The position numbers were made by a program, and so were the translations under genes. Shown here one piece after another: positions 25,446 to 32,925 of a stretch of 58,378 nt of DNA. The stretch covers positions 1 to 58,378 of the forward strand of contig JAFAAW010000136.1 in the NCBI GenBank assembly GCA_023426365.1, given 5' to 3'. Every line of letters starts with the position of its first letter. The stretch's first letter is position 1. The stretch is from Pseudomonadota bacterium (GTDB lineage Bacteria > Pseudomonadota > Alphaproteobacteria > Rhodospirillales > Magnetospirillaceae). Below the pieces are notes generated by a model that saw nothing but the letters and a program-made list of their open reading frames with translations, was not told the DNA's origin and did no database searches.

Positions 25446-26287
25446 AAGGGCTTGCGGATTTGGCGGAGAAGGAGCGCTGGACGTACTTGCATGTGCCGTC
25501 AAAGAACAAGCTTCCTGTACTAGATAAATATATTAAGCACACCTTTAAGAGGGCGTCGGAGCAGCAGAAAATAATCGAGTCGGATAGGTTGGCGTGTTTC
25601 AACACAGGACTTCTTACCGACGGCCATGAGGAGATATTTGGCGTATTTACAGTCTCGGAGACATACGATCCAACTTCGCCAATTTCTATCCAAAATAAGA
25701 AATGGTGGCTGAAGGCGTGGTTGCGGGCCGGAGATCGGGCGCTAACAGAATTTATTGAATTGCCACCGCTAGCCGATTACTGGGTTGATTCCCGTGAACT
25801 AATTTTTGACCCAAAAATCGAGGTCCAACTAAATCTAGATCACATCGTAAGGGATAACCTAAACCGCTTTCCCGAGGAATTTGGCGGATGCGTCAATAAG
25901 GATGGCGTGCCTACGGATTTGCTTGTCGATGCAGAGGACTATGATTTTGAGTCAGATGTTGTAGCCGTTGATAGAAATATACCACTAATTACGAGAAACG
26001 CCCTTGAGGGGGCAATGAAGCATAGCGTGAGACTCGCGCAGAGAAGTTATCGGATTGCTGTCCCGCAGTTCTATCGCGGAAAAATACAACTGCTATTGCC
26101 AATTTATCTACGAGATTCGAGCCGCCCTGATTTGGCTTTGACGTTGGAGCGGCATGGCGGGTGGTATCGAGGCGCGACCGTGCTGTACACTGATTGGGCT
26201 TACACTCATGCCCGCCTCCTGGCGCGTCCGAACAGCGAGTGGCTTGGCGGTTTTCGTGAAGACCTTGATCCGGCGGCAACAGGTTAA
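25394..26287 (+). CDS. DUF3825 domain-containing protein
   Basis: 297 residues. The sequence FEFAKVADWDDRLEGLADLAEKERW, with LDKYIKHTFKRASEQQKI and CFNTGLLTDGHEEIFGVF, fits the DUF3825 family, members of which occur alone or next to RNA-related domains such as LOTUS. No catalytic residues are established. The gene is markedly more AT-rich than its surroundings, indicating separate acquisition. It overlaps the Arg-rich protein gene by 52 bp in another frame. Confidence 0.72.
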   Translation: MAGIFEFAKVADWDDRLEGLADLAEKERWTYLHVPSKNKLPVLDKYIKHTFKRASEQQKIIESDRLACFNTGLLTDGHEEIFGVFTVSETYDPTSPISIQNKKWWLKAWLRAGDRALTEFIELPPLADYWVDSRELIFDPKIEVQLNLDHIVRDNLNRFPEEFGGCVNKDGVPTDLLVDAEDYDFESDVVAVDRNIPLITRNALEGAMKHSVRLAQRSYRIAVPQFYRGKIQLLLPIYLRDSSRPDLALTLERHGGWYRGATVLYTDWAYTHARLLARPNSEWLGGFREDLDPAATG

Positions 26288-26328
26288 TCGCTAGCTCTTG
26301 CTTTCGTGTGGCAATGGCAGCCATTGCC

Positions 26329-26904
26329 TTACGGCAGCTTCCTAACCGCCGCGCGCATCATCTCGTCATTGACCTCGATATAGCGCTGGGTGGTGGTCAG
26401 GTGCTTGTGACCGGCCAGGGTCATTATGACCTTGGCCGATACCCCCGAATGCGCCAGCCTCGTGATAAACCAGCGCCGCCCGCTGTGGCTGCTGGCACCA
26501 TCGACACCTGCCAGGGCGTATAGGTGGCTGAATAGCTGGCATAGGGTGTTGCCGGAAAACGCCGTCCGCTTCTGGGTCTCCAAAAACGGCGCAGTCGCAG
26601 GGCGCTCAGCCACCCGCAACTCCGCCGCATACCGGGCCAGTTCTTGGCGCAGCTTGGCGCTGACGAACACCGTGCGGGCTTCGCCGCTCTTGGTCGTGGA
26701 CGCCCGGAGCAGGACTTGCTCCTTCACCTCGCCCTTGGCCGTCAGCACGTCTCCGACCATCAGGGCGGCAATCTCGCCCACCCGCATTCCGGCGTAGTGC
26801 GACAGCATCACGGCTGCCCGGTTCCTGGCCGCGTGTTTCATGCCGGTGATGACTGCCAGCACCGCCCGAAATTCCTTCTCCGTCAATACCTTGGCCTGCT
26901 TCAC
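26329..26904 (-). CDS. Small XerC/D-like tyrosine recombinase
   Basis: About 191 residues, a minimal catalytic domain: YAGMRVGEIAAL (first Arg), SHSGRRWFITRL, LAGHKHLTTTQRYI with His and the Tyr nucleophile. The usual N-terminal core-binding domain is absent or reduced. GTG 26904 is preferred because a GAGG lies just upstream and relatives start at V/M-KQAK; ATG 26934 is possible. It lies in the middle of island 1, unlike the main integrase at the left end, so it may resolve dimers or mark a nested insertion. Confidence 0.85.
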   Translation of the reverse strand: MKQAKVLTEKEFRAVLAVITGMKHAARNRAAVMLSHYAGMRVGEIAALMVGDVLTAKGEVKEQVLLRASTTKSGEARTVFVSAKLRQELARYAAELRVAERPATAPFLETQKRTAFSGNTLCQLFSHLYALAGVDGASSHSGRRWFITRLAHSGVSAKVIMTLAGHKHLTTTQRYIEVNDEMMRAAVRKLP

Positions 26905-27038
26905 GGCGGAAACCTCATGAAATGTGCAAAGCATGAGATGTGGTCAGTCCGGATAGGGCTGCATCTCCAAGGCTTTGGGCACCGATTCGGTTCCCCGTAC
27001 CGCATCGCGGAAAGGTAGCGCACAGAATACACAAAGCC

Positions 27039-27068
27039 TTGCTGGCTGCAATATCCATCATCTATAGA
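27039..27068 (+). promoter_or_regulatory. Candidate sigma-70 promoter for the envelope operon
   Basis: TTGCTG (27039-27044), an 18-bp spacer and TATAGA (27063-27068) in an AT-rich stretch 70 bp upstream of the lipoprotein gene. Confidence 0.4.
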
Positions 27069-27137
27069 ATATAACAAAATGCACAGAATAAAAGATTATT
27101 GGTCACTTGGGGTTTTATCTTTCATAGGGGAAGTGAA

Positions 27138-27623
27138 ATGAAGTTGAGGGTGGTTGCATCCATTTTTCCTGTCGTTGCGCTGCTCGCTTGCTCACAACCT
27201 CAACCGCCAATCAGCCGCATCGACCGCGTTCAGCCGGGCGACAGTGCTTTGACTTGCGCTCAATTGGCCGAGCAGATCGAGGGCATGAACAAGGTGCTGG
27301 GCATCTCCAACGACGCCCAGGGCCAAGCGGCGGACGCGAATAACACCACCGGGGCAGTCAGCACCGCGTCCGGCATTGGTGGTGCGTTGGGTGGCGTGCC
27401 GCTGCTGGGTGGCGCTGTCGGCATGGTTGGAGGCGCGGTGCGCAACCAGCAAACCAGCAATCAAATGCAGGCCGAGCAGGACGCCGCCGACGCCAAGGCC
27501 CGCAAGGAGAACCTTGTTGCCCTGGCGAACGCCAAGAACTGCTACGCGGCTTCGGCGGCTTCTGAAACTCCTGCCTCTGTGGTTCCGGCGAAAGCCCCGG
27601 CGAAGCCCACCAAGAAAAAGTGA
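27138..27623 (+). CDS. Small lipoprotein
   Basis: 161 residues. The N-terminus is a lipoprotein signal (MKLRVVASIFPVVALLAC) with the lipid-modified Cys at 18. A Gly-rich hydrophobic centre (GIGGALGGVPLLGGAVGMVGG) resembles glycine-zipper envelope proteins, followed by a charged helix and a Lys/Pro-rich tail. ATG 27138 follows AGGGGAAG. First gene of a three-gene set (27138-28373); role unknown. Confidence 0.75.
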   Translation: MKLRVVASIFPVVALLACSQPQPPISRIDRVQPGDSALTCAQLAEQIEGMNKVLGISNDAQGQAADANNTTGAVSTASGIGGALGGVPLLGGAVGMVGGAVRNQQTSNQMQAEQDAADAKARKENLVALANAKNCYAASAASETPASVVPAKAPAKPTKKK

Positions 27624-27630
27624 GGGCGAG

Positions 27631-28056
27631 ATGGCCAAAGCAAACGGTGCGCAGATCATCAAGGGGCCGATCAAGATGATTGGTCATGGGGAATGGAAGA
27701 AAGGGCGCACAACCAGCAGCATAATGGAGATCGGCGATCAAACTTTGCGCGACGTGGCGTACAATGATGAAATCGGCACAGCAATAACAAACAAGCCTGT
27801 GGCAATTTCGCTGGTATGGCGTAATTCGCTGACTTGCGTTATGACGACAGATGGCAGAATTTATGGAGAAACCTCAGAGAATGTCGCTTTCTGGGGCGAG
27901 TTAATCGTTCTGCTATTATTGGGCTTCGTTGCCAGCCTCACGGGCATTGGCATCGTATTGTTGCCTTTTGCCATCTGGGTGGGCGTCTCAAATGGACGTG
28001 CCGCAGCGGCGGCGGTGCGTGAGTTCAAGGCCACTGTTGCAGCGGCGACAACGTGA
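27631..28056 (+). CDS. Small membrane protein
   Basis: 141 residues. Begins MAKANGAQIIKGPIKMIGHG; a strongly hydrophobic segment (LIVLLLLGFVASLTGIGIVL, about 90-118) predicts one hairpin or two short helices in the membrane near the C-terminus. GAGGGCGAG precedes ATG 27631, eight bases after the lipoprotein stop. It overlaps the next start codon (GTGA). I do not recognise a family. Confidence 0.68.
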   Translation: MAKANGAQIIKGPIKMIGHGEWKKGRTTSSIMEIGDQTLRDVAYNDEIGTAITNKPVAISLVWRNSLTCVMTTDGRIYGETSENVAFWGELIVLLLLGFVASLTGIGIVLLPFAIWVGVSNGRAAAAAVREFKATVAAATT

Positions 28057-28373
28057 CTCGTCTCTCTGCCCTTGCCTTGTTGATCCTGGCCGCTTCCCCA
28101 GCCATAGCCGCCGAGATCAGCTACACCCGCACTGCCGCCCCTGCCGAAGTGCAGACCGTCAGGAAAGCCGCGCCTGACATGATGAAGCAGGCCGAGGCCA
28201 TGCCGCCGGTCACCTTCTGGGCCGCCGATGGGCCGGGCGGCAAGGTGGTGGTGCGGATCGAGGGGCAAGCGGTGTGCGGCAGCATGGTCGGCTGCCCCGC
28301 CTTCGTCATTGCCAAGGGCAAGGTGACGTGGCGGGGCATGCTGCCCGAATCAGCGAGTTGGCCTCAGCGATAA
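28053..28373 (+). CDS. Small periplasmic protein
   Basis: 106 residues. A clear signal peptide (MTRLSALALLILAASPAIA) precedes a short soluble domain with two cysteines (VCGSMVGCPAF) that could form a disulfide. Starts at GTG 28053, overlapping the previous stop (GTGA), so it is translationally coupled to the two preceding envelope genes. Function unknown. Confidence 0.65.
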   Translation: MTRLSALALLILAASPAIAAEISYTRTAAPAEVQTVRKAAPDMMKQAEAMPPVTFWAADGPGGKVVVRIEGQAVCGSMVGCPAFVIAKGKVTWRGMLPESASWPQR

Positions 28374-28882
28374 AAAAGCACCGATGGCCGACGTGGCGGT
28401 GCCGGGGGCCAATCGCTAGACCCCAACCGGGAATGGGCTGCCAACTGTCTCGGCAGATCAACCCTGGCTCGCCGCAAGGTTGTCGCCATGGCCTCGGCAA
28501 AGGCCGGGGTCCGCTCGTAATTGCCCCTGGTGTGCCAACCACGCCTCGTTACCGTCCAAGCCCCGGCGCGCTTTGCAGCCAGGGCGATGGTCTGCGCCGA
28601 GGCCGGGATATGGGCACCGGCAAGTATTTCCTCGGCGGTTGGAGCGATGGTCTGAATGATGGGCCATAAGGCAGATACGGCTTGGCGCAGCCGCATGAGC
28701 CGTCGAGTCTCCAGGGCTGCGACACATCGCTTGGCCCGCGCCCGCGCCGCTTCGTCCGCCGCCCAGCGGTCAGCTTCGGCCAAATACCATCCTTCCTTGG
28801 TTTCTGAGGCCAGTTCCCGAGCGGCCCGCTGCTCGGCATACTTTGCTCGCCGCGTCTCGGCTTCAGCGTCCTCGCGGTCCAC
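28364..28882 (-). CDS. Hypothetical helical protein
   Basis: Up to 172 residues from GTG 28882. The N-terminal half is a charged helix (AEADRWAADEAARARAKRCV), the rest contains TAEEILAGAHIPASAQTIALAAKRAG, which looks HTH-like, and TRRGWHTRGNYERTP. The last ~15 residues overlap a minus-strand terminator and look non-coding. Chosen over the plus-strand frame here, which is Arg/Ser/Ala-rich noise. Divergent from the LPD7 gene; perhaps a regulator of it. Confidence 0.45.
   Translation of the reverse strand: MDREDAEAETRRAKYAEQRAARELASETKEGWYLAEADRWAADEAARARAKRCVAALETRRLMRLRQAVSALWPIIQTIAPTAEEILAGAHIPASAQTIALAAKRAGAWTVTRRGWHTRGNYERTPAFAEAMATTLRRARVDLPRQLAAHSRLGSSDWPPAPPRRPSVLFYR
28372..28402 (-). 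terminator. Minus-strand terminator
   Basis: GCACCG/CGGTGC (28397-28402 with 28378-28383) followed by six T on the minus strand. It overlaps the 3' end of the hypothetical gene 28364-28882. Confidence 0.5.
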
Positions 28883-29015
28883 CGAGCCGACATACGGCGA
28901 GATCGCCGCAGCCCGCTATCGGCGAACCAGGAAGCCCAGCAGGAATCAGCAGCTTGTCGCCCTGATTCGCGCCCGCCGTCGAGCAGAACAACTCGCAATC
29001 AGCACGGAGATAGCC

Positions 29016-30065
29016 ATGGAGCACGCAGTACAGCGCACGAGCAAAATTCCCTACGCCCAGCCGAAACAGGAGATCAAGGAATCACTCCTACGGGAGCGAT
29101 TCCCGGATTTGGACACCAGCCGTTTGGCACACGGCGACATCTACCGCGTGGACATCAGCAGCAAGACCGCCACCAAGGTCATGATGCGCGACAACAGCAT
29201 GGTCGAGGTGCGCGGCGGCAAGATTTTGCTGTACGGCCCGGATGGAACCGCCCAGCAGCTTGCCGAGGCCCTGGCGGACGCCCAGGGGTGGGAACGCGAC
29301 ACCATCAGCCACTTGCCGCCCAGCGCCAGGGCGCAGGCCCAGCCGGGCGGCTATCGCCGTCGCCAGACCAAGGAAGAGATCGAGCACCTTGTCGCTTACT
29401 GGCAGGAGCAGGGCTACACCGATGTCACCGCTTCCCCCAAGGGCGGAGTGTGGATCGCCATCGGCAATAGCCGCCTGTTTGACCGAGGCGACCGCATGTC
29501 GCTGTACGGCAGTGTCACGCCCGACGCCCTCGCCGCCATGGTGGCGAAGGCCAAGAACGAATGGGGTGGACGGCTGGAGATCGTCGCCGGGTCCGACGAT
29601 TTCAGGGCCAAGCTGTACCTGGAGGCCCAGCGCCAAGGCGTGGAGATTGTCGGCTACGAGCCGCCCGAACACGTCAAGGCCCAGGCTGCCGCAGAGGCCA
29701 AGCAGCGGGGAAAAACCGAAATCGCCGTTGCCACCGTTGCCGACCGTGCAGCGGAAGCGCGCGAGGTGCTGCGCTTCGTCCGGGGCGAGATCACGGCCCC
29801 CAATCTCAGTCCAGAGATGGAGGCGTACCTATCCACACTGATGGACAAAAAGGGGCAGTTCGACACCAGGGGCGGACGGGCTTTGGCAAACCTCGACACG
29901 GCCCAGCTTATCCCGTTGCTGACCAACATGGAGGCCAAGGGGGCAAAGATCATCGAGGAGCATGCTGCCGCCGAGACGGTGCAGGCACCCAAACCCCAAG
30001 CCAAGCGCCAAGATGACGACGGCCCCGACGCAGACACTCCCGACGCACCGGGGAGGAAGCGGTAA
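29016..30065 (+). CDS. LPD7-type mobilization-associated protein
   Basis: 349 residues from ATG 29016 (CGGAGATA upstream). Two half-repeats of the polyvalent-protein LPD7 fold are visible: MMRDNSMVEVRGGKILLYGPD (about 53-75) and SRLFDRGDRMSLYGSVTPDAL (about 152-172), the second leading to RLEIVAGSDDFRAKLYLEAQRQGVEIVGYEPP in separate pieces. LPD7 is usually fused to MobA/MobL relaxases, but no relaxase HUH motif occurs here. The 40 in-frame codons before the ATG also look coding, so the gene may be a remnant of a longer one. It overlaps the next gene by 1 bp. Confidence 0.68.
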   Translation: MEHAVQRTSKIPYAQPKQEIKESLLRERFPDLDTSRLAHGDIYRVDISSKTATKVMMRDNSMVEVRGGKILLYGPDGTAQQLAEALADAQGWERDTISHLPPSARAQAQPGGYRRRQTKEEIEHLVAYWQEQGYTDVTASPKGGVWIAIGNSRLFDRGDRMSLYGSVTPDALAAMVAKAKNEWGGRLEIVAGSDDFRAKLYLEAQRQGVEIVGYEPPEHVKAQAAAEAKQRGKTEIAVATVADRAAEAREVLRFVRGEITAPNLSPEMEAYLSTLMDKKGQFDTRGGRALANLDTAQLIPLLTNMEAKGAKIIEEHAAAETVQAPKPQAKRQDDDGPDADTPDAPGRKR

Positions 30066-30676
30066 TGTGGACCGGCGTCAGGGACGCCAGGGCAGAAGCG
30101 TGGCTGGATATCGGCCAGCAGCACCGCGACATGACCGACGGCACCGTGCGAGCGGTGCGAGCACTTGTGACCGCCGCCCGCCGTGGTCAGCGCCAGGATG
30201 GGACGGTGCCACCCGTGCCCCTCCATGTGGTGGCCGACATGCTGGTGCGCTCCGCGCAGGCAACCGTGAGGGCAGGCACCAAGGGGGAGATGGATGCGCA
30301 GGCCCGCGATGCCGCCGCCCGCGTGGACAGCCTGGGGGCTGCCCTGGGGCTGGACATCAGCGACAGCTACCGAGAGGTAGCCGCCAGCGTGAACAGCCGC
30401 CCACCGCCGCCCCAGGGGGCGACGTTCGCCCTGCATAGGGAGATCGTTGCCGCCGATCCTACCCTAACCGCCTTCTTCGAGGTGGTGGAGGACTGGAGCG
30501 CTCTGGCGGCTCAGCTTATCGGCAGCGGCGATATGATTCCGCCGCCCAATTTGGACGGCTCAGCATCCCGTAGGCAGGAAGACCAGGGGGACATTGCCAA
30601 CCCAGCGGCAAGGGGGCGCTGGGGAGCCGTCAGGGCGTGGCGGCATCAGGGCGCTTTGCTGCTGGGCACCGTCTAG
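30065..30676 (+). CDS. Hypothetical protein coupled to the LPD7 gene
   Basis: 203 residues. Starts ATG 30065 sharing one base with the preceding stop (TAATG), so co-expression is expected. Mostly helical (VRAVRALVTAARRGQ, MDAQARDAAARVDSLGAALG); no signal peptide or membrane segment. Probably part of a mobilization module; not recognised otherwise. Confidence 0.62.
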   Translation: MWTGVRDARAEAWLDIGQQHRDMTDGTVRAVRALVTAARRGQRQDGTVPPVPLHVVADMLVRSAQATVRAGTKGEMDAQARDAAARVDSLGAALGLDISDSYREVAASVNSRPPPPQGATFALHREIVAADPTLTAFFEVVEDWSALAAQLIGSGDMIPPPNLDGSASRRQEDQGDIANPAARGRWGAVRAWRHQGALLLGTV

Positions 30677-30773
30677 TTGACAGGTTAATCTGCAACTTTA
30701 CCAAAGGATGCTGGTGACCCTGATCAGCCACCAGCATTTTCCATCCGCATTCCTCTCGCCGGACTTCATTGCC

Positions 30774-31136
30774 ATGCCCTCTGATACGTCCACGCCACCT
30801 GAACCCCAAGATAAAGGCGCGCCAAAGAGCGATTCATATGGGAAGAGGGTCCTTGTCTGGACAGCCTGTGGCCTTGGGGTCTATTGGGTGGCCTCACATG
30901 ATCCAGAGGACCGATACCCAATCCGGGTTGAGTACGAGCTTGCGAGGGCTTGCATCGACGGCTCGGGCGGCCTTCTGTCGCGCGATTCTTATCTTGCCAA
31001 ACAGGAGCGGTGCCTGTGTACGCTTGAAGCGACGATGAAAAAGATTTCCTATAAAAAATACACGGAATCCAGCGACGATTTTGCATCGACGTTCCGCAAG
31101 ATCGCGCCAACCTGCACGAACAAAGGCCGATCCTAG
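30774..31136 (+). CDS. Small single-pass membrane protein
   Basis: 120 residues from ATG 30774; the frame extends to ATG 30708. One hydrophobic segment (VLVWTACGLGVYWVA, about 26-40) and a downstream soluble region with three or four cysteines (CIDG, CLCTLE, CTNKG). No ribosome site is decisive. Function unknown. Confidence 0.5.
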   Translation: MPSDTSTPPEPQDKGAPKSDSYGKRVLVWTACGLGVYWVASHDPEDRYPIRVEYELARACIDGSGGLLSRDSYLAKQERCLCTLEATMKKISYKKYTESSDDFASTFRKIAPTCTNKGRS

Positions 31137-31149
31137 GACCGGCCTTTGT
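31120..31149. terminator. Bidirectional terminator
   Basis: ACAAAGGCCG (31120-31129) and CGGCCTTTGT (31140-31149) form a 10-bp stem between convergent genes. Confidence 0.65.
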
Positions 31150-31155
31150 GGTTGC

Positions 31156-31245
31156 TTACTTGCCTTTCGGCGGGTTGTTGCCGCGACCAGGGCCAGACGG
31201 ATTGCCCGTCTTGCTGGGACCATTCGGAGGGGGCGGATTCGACAT
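31156..31245 (-). CDS. Tiny Pro/Gly/Asn-rich peptide
   Basis: 29 residues, MSNPPPPNGPSKTGNP then GPGRGNNPPKGK. It has a textbook ribosome site (AAAGGAACGCGCG before ATG 31245) and a terminator right after the stop, which is why it is listed despite its size. Low-complexity peptides of this kind recur in alphaproteobacterial islands to my recollection; no function is known. Confidence 0.42.
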   Translation of the reverse strand: MSNPPPPNGPSKTGNPSGPGRGNNPPKGK

Positions 31246-31329
31246 CGCGCGTTCCTTTGCATGGATGCCCGCATGTGTCTCTGCGGGAATGACGATACAT
31301 TTATCGCGGCCAATGGGACAATCAGGGAC

Positions 31330-31683
31330 ATGGGCGCAAAAAAATTACAGCAGGAAATAAAAAAGTTGCTCCGCGAGATGGGGTGGACGCAGGCCAAGGC
31401 CGCGCGATGCATCTATTGTGAAAACAACGAATTAGACGATGAGGACGAAATTCGCCGCTATGCGGAGGCATTCAAAAAACAACTGAATAGACCGACAACC
31501 GCTCCTGAATATCTAAAGAACGTTTATGATACCCTCTGCCGCCAGCGGCCCGCCCAACGACTCCGGAAGGTCAAGCCGACATATGTTGCTGGTCCTGCTC
31601 TCCCGCCCACTATCCAGGTAGAAATGCTGAAGATTTCCCAAGAGTTTGATCGGCAAATAGAGGGCGAGAAGTTGCCCGAATAG
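31330..31683 (+). CDS. Hypothetical protein with N-terminal HTH-like helices
   Basis: 117 residues from ATG 31330 (CAGGGA upstream). MGAKKLQQEIKKLLREMGWTQAKAARCIY resembles a degenerate HTH, followed by an acidic region and EYLKNVYDTLC. No partner is evident. The frame extends upstream to ATG 31264 but that part is unlike protein. Confidence 0.5.
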   Translation: MGAKKLQQEIKKLLREMGWTQAKAARCIYCENNELDDEDEIRRYAEAFKKQLNRPTTAPEYLKNVYDTLCRQRPAQRLRKVKPTYVAGPALPPTIQVEMLKISQEFDRQIEGEKLPE

Positions 31684-31710
31684 GTGCGCGCTTTGGTTGG
31701 GGTGTTTGTG

Positions 31711-31926
31711 TCAGGTCGGGATTTGCTCCCCACAGGATTGGCAAAACACTTCCTGCGTCGTCGTGCTTGCCCCCATCTGACGGACTTCAAAGCCATCAGA
31801 AATCGCGTCTACATGACGGTGCGGATCGCCATGGATATAGCCGTCATCCTCCGACCAATACACGGTGCCGCCTTTCCCGCAATGTGGGCACCGAAAGTCC
31901 TGACTCCATCGGTCCCGCGCGCTCAT
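31711..31926 (-). CDS. Small zinc-ribbon protein
   Basis: 71 residues. FRCPHCGKGG and VFCQSCGEQIP give two CxxC pairs about 45 residues apart, a zinc-ribbon arrangement. ATG 31926 overlaps the stop of the upstream CoiA-like gene (ATGA), so the two are translationally coupled. Confidence 0.65.
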   Translation of the reverse strand: MSARDRWSQDFRCPHCGKGGTVYWSEDDGYIHGDPHRHVDAISDGFEVRQMGASTTTQEVFCQSCGEQIPT

Positions 31927-32789
31927 ATCCAAACCTCCTCTGCCTGTTTGCCATCAACGGCATCGTCAATCGGGTAGAACCGCGTTGCGATAGCGGTCGC
32001 GGTCGTTTCCGTCATGGCGTCGAAAACAAATTTGCTCTTGGATACGAGGTAAACGCAGGGAAGGCCGGATTCGTCATAGATTTCCAATTTCGCCAACAGG
32101 TCGCCGCCGAAATCTATGTAGACCGGGCAGGCTGCATCTAGCCAAGTGCTTCGAGGGCGCACCCAGTCATACTGGTGATGCCCCATATACTCGCGTTCCA
32201 CCTCGGCTCGAATATCGCCCATGCCGTGTATTTCGCACATTCCCGCATGCTGGAGGGTCGCCTTCGTAAAGCCCGGGTTTTCAGACAGTCGGAAGAACAT
32301 CCCTCGTCCCGCGCCGCCGCGCGTAGGGCGTGTAGCCTTCATCCATACAAGGTCTTGGGCCAACTTGGAATTCGAGTCGGGAAGCATGTGAAAAATGTCG
32401 AAATTCTGGCGGAATGGAGTGCCGTCGATCACCCAAACCATGTTTTGGTAAAAGGCTTCGCGCGACGCTCTTTCAGCATCAGTCATCGCCGAATGCTGAA
32501 TCTCGATCACGATGCCGGTTGGGGTCTTGATGTCCGCCCGATGGATTTCTCCATCCGGTGCGACATGCGATACCTCACGGCACTCCTCGGGAAACAGGTT
32601 CTTCCAAGCTCGGTGCCAGGGAGTTTCGTTTTCCCACCAGGGATCGCAGTTGCGGCGCTGGGCATGTGCCCAGTGGTGCATGACTCGGGGGCCGCACTTG
32701 GCGACCATCGGCGCGCCACAGGTGGGGCAGGTGCCCCGTCCACCGGGGGAGGCTTCCTGGCGCTGATTGCCGACAAACGCATACTGCAT
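31923..32789 (-). CDS. CoiA-like nuclease
   Basis: 288 residues from ATG 32789, nine bases after GGAGG. The N-terminal zinc part (CPTCGAPMVAKCGP, HHWAH) and the PD-(D/E)xK region (EIHRADIKTPTGIVIEIQHS, about 100-120) are typical of competence CoiA-like nucleases; ERASREAFYQNMVWVIDG supports this. CoiA acts on incoming DNA in transformable bacteria, but island-borne versions are likely defence-related. It is divergent from the GmrSD-like gene with 136 bp between starts, so the two may share control. Confidence 0.75.
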   Translation of the reverse strand: MQYAFVGNQRQEASPGGRGTCPTCGAPMVAKCGPRVMHHWAHAQRRNCDPWWENETPWHRAWKNLFPEECREVSHVAPDGEIHRADIKTPTGIVIEIQHSAMTDAERASREAFYQNMVWVIDGTPFRQNFDIFHMLPDSNSKLAQDLVWMKATRPTRGGAGRGMFFRLSENPGFTKATLQHAGMCEIHGMGDIRAEVEREYMGHHQYDWVRPRSTWLDAACPVYIDFGGDLLAKLEIYDESGLPCVYLVSKSKFVFDAMTETTATAIATRFYPIDDAVDGKQAEEVWI

Positions 32790-32925
32790 CAGCATCCACC
32801 TCCGAGGGCGTTCCACATGCGGAAATGCTATAAATCGGAAGCGGGAGAGGGGCCAGCGCAATTGCCGCACTCCGCGATTTCCGCTACCACATGAAGGCAA
32901 TCACAAGCATCGTTTGCGGGGGAGC

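Noticed and set aside
28656..28880. Plus-strand extension of the LPD7 gene upstream to 28656
   Set aside because: The sequence is Arg/Ser/Ala-rich and opposite a more protein-like minus-strand frame; only the last 40 codons before 29016 look plausible.
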